From CBDUXP01 sp965371225 [NCBI: uncultured bacterium] (GTDB taxonomy: Bacteria; Abyssobacteria; SURF-5; CBDUXP01): DNA of 33,904 nt. The stretch is taken from positions 1-33,904 of the forward strand of contig CBDUXP010000040.1 in assembly GCA_965371225.1 (NCBI GenBank). The letters run 5' to 3'. Below, one piece after another: positions 14,981 to 23,386 of this stretch (its first letter is position 1; every line of letters begins with the position of its first letter). The translations under genes were made by a program, and so were the position numbers. The notes under the pieces were generated by a model. That model did no database searches. It was not told where the DNA came from and saw only the letters and a program-made list of their open reading frames with translations.

Positions 14981-16111
14981 TCAGGCGCGCATGGCGTCGG
15001 GATCGAGGCCGTGCTCGGTGCACCAGGCGCGGTAGGCGATGGGGGAGATTTCGCTGGGCTTGATCTCGCTCCGGCCGCCCCAAAAGACGTTCGTGTAACT
15101 CACGGGAATGCCGCACTCCTCGAGATGCGCGTCGATGGCGGCTTTGTGCGCGAGCACCAGGTCTTTATCGGTCCCGTGGGCGACGCCCATCACGTTCACG
15201 TTGCGGAACTCAGGGCCACCCTCGCGCCAGTACGCGTGCGTCATGATGTGGAACCGCCCCACTTGCCGTCCCGCCTCAAGCTCACGCCCCGGCGGCACCG
15301 CCCAGTGGAACAGCGCGTTGAAGCGCGTCACCCGCTGCCCGCCGGCGGTGGGTTTCACGTGTTCGAGAAACGTGCTGAACCGCCCGATCACCTTCCGCGC
15401 GTTCAGCGATTCGGCCACGGCGTAGAATTCGTCAAGCGGCACGCCGGCTTCTTGCGCCCGCGGCGCCCACAGGTCCGGCTGCAGCTCCTCCGGCTCGAAC
15501 TCGCGCTTTAGCGCGACGAGCACGCGCCATTCCAGATCGTTCAGCTCCACCAGTTCGGTATCCTGCGCCTCGGCCAGCGCGTCCGTTTTGCTGCCGGGTT
15601 CCATGCCGCGGCGCCGCACGTGCCCGACCCCGAGCGTGAACAGTTTCTTCGCCGGCATGATGCGGAAGCTGTCCGCGCCCACTTGCGTCCGCAGAAATTC
15701 GCAGTGTTTCTCCATGGAGAATCCCTGGGGCACTTTCACCGTGGTCCACAGGCGGTAGCGCGCGCCGGGGCTCGCCGGGTCCGCGGTCCGGATCACCACG
15801 TGGCCGCTGAACGGATCGGCCTCGAACATGTAGTCGAACGCGGCCTTCAGCTTCTCCTCCGCCACTTGCCACGCGACGAGCGCGCCCTTGGCCAGGCTGG
15901 TGGCGAGCAGCGTCTGGCGCACGCGGCGGATCGTGCCGGCGCGGAGCATGGCCTGAATGCGCTCGACGACGACGGGCTCGTCCACGCCGGAGCGGGTGGC
16001 GATTTCCTGGAGCGGGTGCTGCAGAAACCCCTGGATCTGATCCTCGGACACCGCGAGGATCTGGGCGTTGATCGGGTCGTCCACCTGGGCGGACACAGTG
16101 GAGAGGCTCAC
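14981..16111 (-). CDS. Tandem Lrp/AsnC-type protein resembling fused siroheme decarboxylase (AhbA-AhbB)
   Basis: Predicted 376 residues with two similar halves. Each has a winged-helix segment followed by an AsnC-like ferredoxin fold. In the first half the helix-turn-helix is about 25-60, followed by AGTIRRVRQ and RYRLWTTVKVP. In the second half the winged helix begins near residue 197, followed by KVIGRFSTF, FNALFHW and FHIMTHAYWR. GxIRRxx near the first wing and aromatic LWTT are features of AhbA/AhbB and the NirDLGH group, which decarboxylate siroheme to didecarboxysiroheme for heme or heme d1. AhbA and AhbB are usually separate subunits. No other heme gene is nearby, so a DNA-binding regulator is the alternative. 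The GTG start follows an extended -10 by nine bases and has no Shine-Dalgarno sequence. Confidence 0.6.
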   Translation of the reverse strand: MSLSTVSAQVDDPINAQILAVSEDQIQGFLQHPLQEIATRSGVDEPVVVERIQAMLRAGTIRRVRQTLLATSLAKGALVAWQVAEEKLKAAFDYMFEADPFSGHVVIRTADPASPGARYRLWTTVKVPQGFSMEKHCEFLRTQVGADSFRIMPAKKLFTLGVGHVRRRGMEPGSKTDALAEAQDTELVELNDLEWRVLVALKREFEPEELQPDLWAPRAQEAGVPLDEFYAVAESLNARKVIGRFSTFLEHVKPTAGGQRVTRFNALFHWAVPPGRELEAGRQVGRFHIMTHAYWREGGPEFRNVNVMGVAHGTDKDLVLAHKAAIDAHLEECGIPVSYTNVFWGGRSEIKPSEISPIAYRAWCTEHGLDPDAMRA

Positions 16112-16120
16112 GGCGCCGGT

Positions 16121-16129
16121 ATCCTAGCA
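16121..16129 (-). promoter_or_regulatory. Extended -10 promoter (TGCTAGGAT) of the AhbAB-like gene
   Basis: The minus strand reads TGTGCTAGGAT, nine bases, then the GTG start. The spacing equals that of asnS and predicts a transcript beginning within a few bases of the start codon. Confidence 0.58.
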
Positions 16130-16194
16130 CAGGGCCATCGGCGCCCCGCCCGCCTGGCCGCTCCACGGCCGGTTACTTTCCGGACCCGCCCTCT

Positions 16195-16203
16195 TGGTAG
16201 AAT
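16195..16203 (+). promoter_or_regulatory. Extended -10 promoter (TGGTAGAAT)
   Basis: TGGTAGAAT fits TGNTANNNT. Transcription would start near 16210, 30 bases before the ATG at 16240. The leader holds CCCGCG-CA-CGCGGG (16217-16230), a perfect inverted repeat that could form a hairpin close to the start codon. Confidence 0.5.
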
Positions 16204-16239
16204 GAGCGCGTTCACACCCGCGCACGCGGGCGCACCCCC

Positions 16240-17121
16240 ATGCCGAACCGGACGCCGCAGCCCCCCGAACTCTCGCCGGGCGAGATCGCCGCCATCGTGA
16301 CGCTGTTGACGGACGGCGACGAGCGGGTGGACCAAATGATTGCGGCGCAGCTGTTGCAGCGTCCGCCCGCGTCGCGCCAGGCCGTTCTCGAGCGCGCTGA
16401 GGCCGAGGGCGTGTGGACGGCCATGCGCCTGTCGCGGGTGTTGCGCCAGAACCGCCGGGAGGAGTTGGCGGCGCAGTTCGCTGCCCTCCCGCGCGACTCG
16501 CGAGGTGAGCTGGACCTGGAGGATGCCGCGTTCCTGCTGGGACGCATCGGGGTTCTGGAGTTCGACGAGGCGGGCTGCCGGCGGCAACTGGATCAGTGGG
16601 CGCGCGACGTGGAACTGGCGATGCCAGAGGGCGGATCCCCCACGGCGGAGCTGGAGGCGTTACTCACCGTATTGTTCAAACGCCTGGGCTTTCACGGCGA
16701 GCACGACTTTTATTACGTTCCGGAGAACTCGTTCCTGCCCCACGTGATGAAGACCAAGGTGGGGCTCCCCATTACGCTGGCGGTCCTCGTGCTCTCGATC
16801 GCCAAGCGCCTCGACCTGCCCGTTACGGGCATCGGCATGCCCGGCCACTTCGTCGTGCGCTACGCCCTCCCCGACAACCCGGTCTACATTGACGTGTTCG
16901 ACGAAGGGACCCTCCTGACCGCGGACGACTGTTATCAGATAGTCCGGCGCCTGGGTTTTCCGACAGCCGGCGCGCTGGAAGTCGCGGGATCGACGGCGAT
17001 CATCGTCCGCATGCTGACGAACCTGGCCAATGCGTACGAGCGCACCGACGATGCCGAGGGTGCCGCGGACTGCCGCGCCTGCTTGGACAGCCTCAGCGCT
17101 ACCATCCGCAGGGGCGACTAA
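16240..17121 (+). CDS. SirB1/transglutaminase-core-2 family protein
   Basis: Predicted 293 residues. The C-terminal half has the SirB1 signature: FYYVPENSFLPHV, then KVGLPITLAVL, and GIGMPGHFVVRY, followed by DVFDEG. Members are thought to be inactive transglutaminase relatives, often with TPR-like helices; the last 60 residues here are helical (LTNLANAYERTDD). The N-terminal 120 residues are a helical, armadillo-like region found in many long SirB1 proteins. The molecular role is unknown in most bacteria. No start with a strong ribosome site is evident; the ATG at 16240 is the first after the promoter. The gene lies just upstream of the AT-rich island and the DnaA-like gene, but is probably a separate transcription unit. 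Confidence 0.78.
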   Translation: MPNRTPQPPELSPGEIAAIVTLLTDGDERVDQMIAAQLLQRPPASRQAVLERAEAEGVWTAMRLSRVLRQNRREELAAQFAALPRDSRGELDLEDAAFLLGRIGVLEFDEAGCRRQLDQWARDVELAMPEGGSPTAELEALLTVLFKRLGFHGEHDFYYVPENSFLPHVMKTKVGLPITLAVLVLSIAKRLDLPVTGIGMPGHFVVRYALPDNPVYIDVFDEGTLLTADDCYQIVRRLGFPTAGALEVAGSTAIIVRMLTNLANAYERTDDAEGAADCRACLDSLSATIRRGD

Positions 17122-17290
17122 GTCGCCACCCGGCGCAGCCCTCCTGGCCTGGGCGCGCACTCGCCCGCCCTCGAGTGTTAAATAAGCCACCAACATAGCC
17201 GCACAAGCATTCTATAGTGCCTGTGTTAGCACATTGGTGTTACGGCGGTCCGAGGCTGGCTCTTCCTCTCTATATGTGCGCGCCCCGGGA
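17122..17290. other. AT-rich intergenic island before the DnaA-like gene
   Basis: This stretch and the following promoter are much richer in A+T than the rest of the window. GTGTTA occurs three times (17175, 17223, 17237), CACCAA (17188) is inverted as TTGGTG (17234), and TGTGTTAGCACA (17222-17233) has TGTG/CACA arms. A second -10-like TATAGT lies at 17213. No tRNA, open frame or DnaA box (TTATNCACA) was found. The repeats are candidates for regulator binding. Confidence 0.4.
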
Positions 17291-17320
17291 TTGACTAAAT
17301 CTGCTAAATAACTCTATACT
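17291..17320 (+). promoter_or_regulatory. Strong sigma-70-type promoter (TTGACT-N18-TATACT)
   Basis: TTGACT (17291-17296) and TATACT (17315-17320) each match the consensus at five of six bases, 18 bases apart. This is the best two-part promoter in the window. The predicted start near 17327 leaves a leader of about 230 bases before the DnaA-like gene, which contrasts with the near-leaderless genes around it. Confidence 0.7.
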
Positions 17321-17352
17321 ATGAATACTGCTTTTAGTAGAGAAAGGGTAAC

Positions 17353-17577
17353 ATGAAGCGACGGGATCATGTGCCTCTACCCGACCGGGGCATGACGACG
17401 CCTGGTCACCAGGGGAGCCGCTGGGCCGTAGGAGCCGCGCGCGGCGGGCGGCACCAGGCTTTGGACGGGGCGCACCAGCGCAGCCACGGCACACCACTGC
17501 GCACGTTCGTGTTGGTGAGCCGGTCGGGCGCGCCACCCGGGGCGACGCACAATCGAGATGCCGACAGCCATGCCTGA
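17353..17577 (+). CDS. Possible 74-residue leader ORF upstream of the DnaA-like gene
   Basis: An ATG with AAAGGG about six bases upstream opens a 74-codon frame whose stop falls 20 bases inside the next gene and overlaps its second ATG (ATGCCTGA). The product is rich in Arg, His and Gly with no motif, and third-position G+C looks a little lower than in neighbouring genes, so it may not be a functional protein. It could be a translated leader that couples or regulates the large gene. The frame of the large gene is closed by a TGA at 17516, so the leader is not part of that protein. Confidence 0.35.
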   Translation: MKRRDHVPLPDRGMTTPGHQGSRWAVGAARGGRHQALDGAHQRSHGTPLRTFVLVSRSGAPPGATHNRDADSHA

Positions 17578-20500
17578 GACCACGTTCCGCACGTATGAAG
17601 CGGACGAGGCGAACGCGTTCGCGGTGCGCCTCGCGCAATCCGCCGCGGAGATGGACACGTCGTACTCGCCCGTGGTGCTCTACGGGGCGCCCGGCGCGGG
17701 CAAGTCCCACCTGCTGGGAGCCATCGTAGGGGATCTCCGGAAGCGCCATCCCGATCTCCCGTTTCTCTACCTGACCGGCCGCACGCCGACGGACTACCTC
17801 TTGGCGTCGCGGTATGGGGGCGATCTGCCGGACCGGGGCTACATGTACCGCCCCTACGACGACCAGAAGGTCCTTGTGGTGGATGATCTTGGGCGCTTTG
17901 GTACGGACGCGCATCTCTGTGCCCGGTTCGAGGAATTGTTCGACGCGTTCTATGAGTCCGACCGGCTGATCGTGCTCGCCTGCGCCCAGACGCCGGACAG
18001 CCTGCCCGGCTTCGCGAAACGCTTCCTGTCCCGGGTGAGCAGCGGCGTCACCGCGGAGGTGGGGATGCCGGGCCCGGAAACGCGGATCCGGATCTTGAAG
18101 CTTGAAGCCGAACAGCTCGAGTTCCCCGTCGAGGCCAAGGCGCTTCTGCCGTTGGCCGAGGCGCCGGTGGAGACGGTCGGTCACCTGGTGGACCTGTTCC
18201 GACAGGTCCGGCTGTACTGCGTGGCGACGGGGCAGAACCCGACGCTGGAGACGATCAAACCGCTGGTCGCCGCCGTGATTAAAGCCCAGGAGCAAGGCAA
18301 GAAAGTCTCGGCCGAACAGTGGTGCGCCGCCTGGTACAACCATCGGGTCGAGGCGTTGAAGGCGGAACACCGCGAGGAGCTGAAAGAATCGCAGGACACG
18401 GCGGCCACGCTCCAGGCCCACGTGCAGCAGCAGGAGAAGGGCAGCACCGAGGTCACCGCGAAGATCTCCAAGGCGGTCGACGCCCTCCGCGCGCGCGATA
18501 CGGAACTCCAGAAGCTGCGCGATGAGAACGAGGAGATGCACAAGCAGATTGACGGGGAGCTGCCGCGCCTCCAGGAGCTCGTCGCCGACAAGGAAGCGCG
18601 CCTCGCGGAAGTGAGAGAGGAAGCGCTGCAGGAGGAGCAGAAATTCCAAGCGCAGCTCGCCGAAACGGCCGGGTCCACCGGCAGCATTCGGGCCGAAGCG
18701 AAGGCTGAGGTGGAGAAGCTGGCCGCGGCGCACACGGAGGAAGTGGAGGCGCTGGAGAAGCGGCTGGAAGAGATCTACGAAGCGCTGAACGATGCCCAGC
18801 AGGACTTCGCGATTCAGAATCAGAACAAGGACAAGCTGCTCGAACGGCTCAGTGACGACTTCCAGAAAGCCAAGGAGGAGGCCGTCGAGGCCCGGCGGCA
18901 AGTGGAAGAACAGCAGGGCGCGGGCGCGCAGATCGGCGATGAGCGGCTGGCGGAGCTGGAGGCCGCGGAGGCCGAGGCGCGCAAGCAAGTGGCAACGCTC
19001 CAGCAGCAACAGGAGGAGGCCCTCGGCGCGCTGCGGGACGAGACCGCCATCGAAATGGAGGAACTCCGCCGGCAGCTCGACGCGAAGGAAGGGGCGCTGC
19101 GCAGCATTACCGAGCAGTTCCAGGAAAAGATGACAGAGGTGGACCGCGAGAACCAGGCCGCGGCCAAGGCCCGTGGCGAGCTGGAGGCCGTGCAGGAGGA
19201 CGCGGCGGGCCACACCGAACGCATTGCAGACCTGGAAGCGAAGCTGGCCGCCCAGGAAGCCCTGGCCCAGACCGCCGGGGCGAAGGCCGCCGAGCTGACC
19301 GAACAGTCGGAAGTGCAGCAGGCTGAGCGTGACGCAGACACGGAGACCGCACAGAAGCAGATTGAGAAGCTCCAGGCCGAGGTGGACGCGGCGGAGACCA
19401 AGGATAAGGACCTCCGGAGCCTCCGCGCGGAGCTGGCCAAGGTCCAGAGCCAGTTGGACACGGCCGAGGCCGGCGGGGGCGAGGGGGCTTCCGAGGACCT
19501 CAAGGAACTCAAAGCGGCCAACGCCGAACTCTCCACCAAGCTGGACGCTGCCGAGCAGCGCGAAGAGGAACTCGAAGAGGTCGCCAACGCGAAGGAAGAC
19601 GAGGCGGAAGCCGCGCGTACGCAACTCGAAAAACTCAGCAAGGCCATGCAAATGGATAGCGCGGCCCGGGATCGCGAGCTGGCGAACCTGCGCAGGGCCA
19701 TGACCGACAGCGAGGGCGCGGTCAGCGATCAGCGGGACCAGATTGCGCGGCTCGAGCAAGAGATGGTCCAGGCCAAAGAAGCGGCCGCCTCGGCCAAGGA
19801 GCACCAGATTCAGGTCACCGAGTTACAGGTCCAGGTCGAGGCTCGCGAACGGGCCCTGCAGACCCTCCAGGAGAGCTTCACCGATCAGATCGCGGAGGCC
19901 ACCGCCAAGGCCCGCGACCGCGAAGTGGCCCTGTCCGGCACCGTCCGCGAGCTGCAAACGCAATTGAACCAGCTGCAGGTGAACAGCGACGAGCGCGAAT
20001 CCGCAACCGGCACCTTGCAGTCCGAGATTGCGGACCTCGAGGCTCGGCTGGAGACGGCGCGGGCATCGGGGGGCGCCGCCCCGGCCTCCGAACGGAAAGC
20101 ACCGCCCCGCCCGCGGAAGCCTGGTGCGCCGAAGGCCGCGCCCGCCGCCGATAAGGACGATGGGGCCGCCGACGCAGGCGCCGGGGTGCCGACGCCACCG
20201 CCGCTGGCCACCATCGCGATCGAAGCGACCGAAGGCCTGAACGCGGCGCAGACGTTCGACTCCTACCAGCCCACCGGGGCGAGCGCGTTCTCCCTGCGCA
20301 GCGCGAAACAGGTGTGCGACACGCCGGGCGAACTGTACAACCCGCTGGTGGTCTATGGGCCCGAGAACGCGGGCAAGACCCACATCCTCCACGCGGTGGG
20401 CAATGCCATCAGCAGCGCCCGCCAAGACCTGAATGTGGTGTACGCCTCGGTCGAATCCCTGATGGCCACCCTCGCCGGACTGGAAGCCGACACGGACCTG

Positions 20501-21334
20501 GACACCGTCGCCCTGGACGCGGACGTGCTGCTCCTGGACGATTTCATGATCGAGGACCTCAGTCCGGAACAGCAATTGCGCGTGGCGCAGGTCCTCACGA
20601 ACTTCGTGCATGACGGCCGCCAGCTCGCCCTGGCCAGTGCCGTGCCGCCCGTCAAGATGACCGGGATCGAGCGGGAACTCATACGGTTCCTCGAAGAAGG
20701 TCTGCTGGCCAAGTTCGAGACCAACGAAGAGGCCGTCGTCCAGAAACCCAAAAAGAAGGCCGCCGCAGCAGAGGCGGCTCCGGCCGCGGACGCGCCGGCC
20801 GACGAGGAGCCCGCCGCCGCGGTGCCCATCGACACGTCGTTCGATGACATGTTCGAGCGCGACGAATCCCTAACACGGGAGCAATATCGCGGCGGGAAAG
20901 TGTTCGACGAATTCATCAAGGCCTACGAAGAACCGAACGCGACCCGCCGCAGCCGCTTCCCCCTGATCGTGGGCGAGGATGATACCGGCAAACGGCACCA
21001 CTTCTTCCACGCCCTGGCCAACGCGTTGGCGGAGGTCTTCCCTGACGCCTCCATCGCGATCTTCTCGGGCATCCTCCTGGCCGAGGTCATCCGGGCGGAC
21101 CCGGAATTCGACACGGACGCCTTCACCGAGCGGGTGTGCCAGTCCGACATCGTGCTGCTGAACGACGGCGACGCCCTGGTGGGCGGACCCATCCAGGTGG
21201 GCCGATTCGCCCAGGATATGGTCCAGAAGTTGTTGGCCCAACAGCAGTTACTCACGATAGGCCTTTCCAAACCGGACAAACGCGATAAGATCTTCGGCGA
21301 CGCGATAAGCGCGGGAACCAAAAAGAAGATCTAA
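17558..21334 (+). CDS. Giant protein with three DnaA-like AAA+ modules and a long coiled coil
   Basis: Predicted 1258 residues. Module 1 (about 1-245) is a complete DnaA domain-III-like ATPase: Walker A GAPGAGKSH (43-51), Walker B VLVVDD (105-110), a box VII-like RFLSRVSSGV and a helical lid. A coiled coil rich in Glu, Lys, Ala and Gln runs from about 265 to 835, then a Pro/Ala linker. Module 2 (about 885-1070) begins with TFDSYQPTGAS, like the start of DnaA domain III, with Walker A GPENAGKTH (934-942) and Walker B VLLLDDF (990-996). After another Ala/Pro linker, module 3 (about 1085-1258) keeps a Walker A-like GEDDTGKRH (1139-1147) but its Walker B is IVLLND (1198-1203), so it may be degenerate. 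No DnaA domain IV (DNA-binding helix-turn-helix) is present. A cytoplasmic scaffold or motor is inferred. The gene lies four bases before larB. Confidence 0.88.
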   Translation: MPTAMPETTFRTYEADEANAFAVRLAQSAAEMDTSYSPVVLYGAPGAGKSHLLGAIVGDLRKRHPDLPFLYLTGRTPTDYLLASRYGGDLPDRGYMYRPYDDQKVLVVDDLGRFGTDAHLCARFEELFDAFYESDRLIVLACAQTPDSLPGFAKRFLSRVSSGVTAEVGMPGPETRIRILKLEAEQLEFPVEAKALLPLAEAPVETVGHLVDLFRQVRLYCVATGQNPTLETIKPLVAAVIKAQEQGKKVSAEQWCAAWYNHRVEALKAEHREELKESQDTAATLQAHVQQQEKGSTEVTAKISKAVDALRARDTELQKLRDENEEMHKQIDGELPRLQELVADKEARLAEVREEALQEEQKFQAQLAETAGSTGSIRAEAKAEVEKLAAAHTEEVEALEKRLEEIYEALNDAQQDFAIQNQNKDKLLERLSDDFQKAKEEAVEARRQVEEQQGAGAQIGDERLAELEAAEAEARKQVATLQQQQEEALGALRDETAIEMEELRRQLDAKEGALRSITEQFQEKMTEVDRENQAAAKARGELEAVQEDAAGHTERIADLEAKLAAQEALAQTAGAKAAELTEQSEVQQAERDADTETAQKQIEKLQAEVDAAETKDKDLRSLRAELAKVQSQLDTAEAGGGEGASEDLKELKAANAELSTKLDAAEQREEELEEVANAKEDEAEAARTQLEKLSKAMQMDSAARDRELANLRRAMTDSEGAVSDQRDQIARLEQEMVQAKEAAASAKEHQIQVTELQVQVEARERALQTLQESFTDQIAEATAKARDREVALSGTVRELQTQLNQLQVNSDERESATGTLQSEIADLEARLETARASGGAAPASERKAPPRPRKPGAPKAAPAADKDDGAADAGAGVPTPPPLATIAIEATEGLNAAQTFDSYQPTGASAFSLRSAKQVCDTPGELYNPLVVYGPENAGKTHILHAVGNAISSARQDLNVVYASVESLMATLAGLEADTDLDTVALDADVLLLDDFMIEDLSPEQQLRVAQVLTNFVHDGRQLALASAVPPVKMTGIERELIRFLEEGLLAKFETNEEAVVQKPKKKAAAAEAAPAADAPADEEPAAAVPIDTSFDDMFERDESLTREQYRGGKVFDEFIKAYEEPNATRRSRFPLIVGEDDTGKRHHFFHALANALAEVFPDASIAIFSGILLAEVIRADPEFDTDAFTERVCQSDIVLLNDGDALVGGPIQVGRFAQDMVQKLLAQQQLLTIGLSKPDKRDKIFGDAISAGTKKKI

Positions 21335-21338
21335 GTCC

Positions 21339-22100
21339 ATGCATCCGGATCGGCTCCGGGGGTTGCTCGCGGCAGTAGCGGCGGGGGAGCTGGATACTGC
21401 TCAGGCCCTGGAGCAAATCAAATTACTGCCGTACGAAGACCTGGGGTTTGCCAAGGTGGACCACCACCGGCACGTCCGCGTGGGCGTCCCCGAAGTGGTC
21501 TTCTGCCTGAGTAAGACCGCCGACCAGGTGCGCGCCATCGTCCGCAGCATCGCGGAGCGGGGGAGCAACGTACTGGCGACGCGCATGAGCGAGGAATTGT
21601 TCGCCGCCCTGCAGCCGGACTTCCCCGCAGCCACGTACCACGCGGCCGCGCGCGCCATGGTCATCGAGGTCACCCCGGCGCCACCCGTTCCCGGCACGGT
21701 GGCGGTCGTGTGCGCCGGCACGAGCGATATCCCCGTCGCCGAAGAAGCGGCCGTGACGCTGGAAGCCCTGGGCAACACCGTCGAGCGCATCTACGACGTG
21801 GGCGTCGCGGGCCTGCACCGGCTCCTGGCGCAACACACCGCGCTCGCCGAGGCGCGCTGCCTCGTGGTGGTCGCCGGGATGGAAGGGGCGCTCGCCAGCG
21901 TGATCGGCGGGCTGGTGGAGACGCCGGTCATCGGCGTGCCCACGAGTGTGGGGTATGGTGCCAGCTTCGGGGGCATCGCCGCCCTGTTGAGCATGCTGAA
22001 TTCCTGCGCGTCCGGCGTCGCCGTCGTCAACATCGACAACGGATTCGGTGCCGGCTACATGGCCCACCTCATCACCCGGCAGAGGGAACGGCCCGAATGA
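21339..22100 (+). CDS. larB: LarB, nicotinate adenine dinucleotide carboxylase/hydrolase
   Basis: Predicted 253 residues, the full LarB length. The C-terminal PurE-like domain carries AGTSDIPVAEEA (126-137), the glycine-rich VVAGMEGALASVIGGL (177-192), and NSCASGVAVVNIDNG. In this last motif Cys223 matches the cysteine that forms the covalent intermediate in known LarB. The N-terminal domain has DHHRHVRVGVPEV. LarB carboxylates and cleaves nicotinate adenine dinucleotide, the first step toward the nickel-pincer nucleotide cofactor of lactate racemase and related LarA enzymes. Its stop overlaps larC (ATGA). Neither larA nor larE is in the window. Confidence 0.93.
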   Translation: MHPDRLRGLLAAVAAGELDTAQALEQIKLLPYEDLGFAKVDHHRHVRVGVPEVVFCLSKTADQVRAIVRSIAERGSNVLATRMSEELFAALQPDFPAATYHAAARAMVIEVTPAPPVPGTVAVVCAGTSDIPVAEEAAVTLEALGNTVERIYDVGVAGLHRLLAQHTALAEARCLVVVAGMEGALASVIGGLVETPVIGVPTSVGYGASFGGIAALLSMLNSCASGVAVVNIDNGFGAGYMAHLITRQRERPE

Positions 22101-23386
22101 GCCTGCTGTACCTGGATTGCTTCGCGGGCCTGGCGGGGGACATGATGCTCGGCCTGCTGCTGGACTTGGGGCTGTCCCTGGAAGACCTGCGGGCCGAATT
22201 GCAGCGCTTGCCGCTCACCGGCTACCGCGTGGAGGTGGAGCAGGTCCGCCCCCAGGGGATCAGCGCCACCAAGGTGCACATCATCGTCCACGACGACGCG
22301 GAGGCCGCCGCCCACGCCCACGCGCACATCCACGATCCGACAGACCATCCGCACGAACACAGCCACGTGCATCCGCATGAAGCCGAGCGCCCGCACGCCC
22401 AACACGCCGGCCCGTCCCTGTCGCTCGCCCAGATCGAGGCGATGATTCGGGACAGCGACCTCTCGGCCGGCACCAAGGATCGCGCCACCCGTATTTTCCA
22501 GGCCCTCGGCGAGGCGGAGGCGCACGTGCATGGCGTCCCCCTGGAGCACGTGCACTTTCATGAAGTCGGGGCCATCGATTCGATCGTCGACATCGTCGGG
22601 ACCGCCGTCGGGCTGGACCGCCTCGGGATCGACCGCATCGAGGCCAGCGCCATTCCCACCGGCGGCGGCACCATCGAGGTAGCGCACGGGCGTATGCCGG
22701 TCCCGGCACCCGCCACCGCGCAACTCCTCCGCGGCATCCCCACCTACGACCCCGGCATCCGCCAGGAAATGGTCACCCCGACGGGGGCCGCCATCCTCTG
22801 CACAATGGTGACGGCGTTCGGCGCCCAGCCGCCGATGGTGGTGGACCGCGTCGGCTATGGCGCCGGCACCCGAGACTTCAGCCCCCTGCCCAATGCCGTG
22901 CGGGGCTTCTTGGGCCAGCCCACCGCCGCAGGGGCCGACGCCGTGCTCGTCCTCGAAACCACCGTGGACGACATGCTGCCGGAGCATCTGGGTTACGCGC
23001 TGGAGTGCCTCTTAGAGGCCGGCGCCCTCGACGTGTTCTTCACCCCCATCCAGGGCAAGAAGACCCGGCCCGCCACGCTGATCACCGTCCTGGCGCGCGA
23101 AGACGCGCGGTCCACCATGACCCGGGTGCTGTTTCGGGAGACCACCACGTTCGGCATCCGCGTCCGGCGCGAGGAGCGCGTGATCTTGGACCGGGAGTTC
23201 CTGGACGTGGACACCCCCTGGGGCCCGGTGAGCGTCAAGATCGGGCGGCAGAACGGGGCGGTCTTGACGGTGGCGCCCGAATTCGAACAGTGTAAACGCC
23301 TCGCGCAGGAGGCCGCCCAGCCCCTGCGCGGCGTGTACGACCTCGTGAAACGTCTCGCCCTCGCCCGCCTGGAGGACACCGCATGA
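22097..23386 (+). CDS. larC: LarC, nickel-pincer cofactor nickel insertase
   Basis: Predicted 429 residues in one unbroken frame; in some lactobacilli larC needs a programmed frameshift (LarC1/LarC2), here it does not. The N-terminus MSLLYLDCFAGLAGDMMLG is the family signature. Residues 61-103 form a His-rich loop with about 14 histidines alternating with Ala, Pro and Glu, a likely nickel store. HFHEVGAIDSIVDIVG, near residue 153, and the CTP-binding C-terminal part (TVDDMLPEHLGYA onward) are conserved. LarC uses CTP to insert Ni into the sulfurated pincer precursor. It overlaps both larB and coaD by four bases (ATGA), so the three are translated together. Confidence 0.94.
   Translation: MSLLYLDCFAGLAGDMMLGLLLDLGLSLEDLRAELQRLPLTGYRVEVEQVRPQGISATKVHIIVHDDAEAAAHAHAHIHDPTDHPHEHSHVHPHEAERPHAQHAGPSLSLAQIEAMIRDSDLSAGTKDRATRIFQALGEAEAHVHGVPLEHVHFHEVGAIDSIVDIVGTAVGLDRLGIDRIEASAIPTGGGTIEVAHGRMPVPAPATAQLLRGIPTYDPGIRQEMVTPTGAAILCTMVTAFGAQPPMVVDRVGYGAGTRDFSPLPNAVRGFLGQPTAAGADAVLVLETTVDDMLPEHLGYALECLLEAGALDVFFTPIQGKKTRPATLITVLAREDARSTMTRVLFRETTTFGIRVRREERVILDREFLDVDTPWGPVSVKIGRQNGAVLTVAPEFEQCKRLAQEAAQPLRGVYDLVKRLALARLEDTA

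Noticed and set aside
17122-17350. AT-rich island as a replication origin
   Set aside because: It stands before a DnaA-like gene, but no TTATNCACA-type boxes are seen, the protein lacks DNA-binding domain IV, and no dnaN/gyrB neighbours exist.
17270-19804. Antisense open frame of 844 residues opposite the coiled coil
   Set aside because: It mirrors the Glu/Lys/Gln-rich codons of the coiled coil as Leu/Phe/Arg-rich sequence, has no ribosome site, and the plus-strand frame has clear motifs; a shadow.
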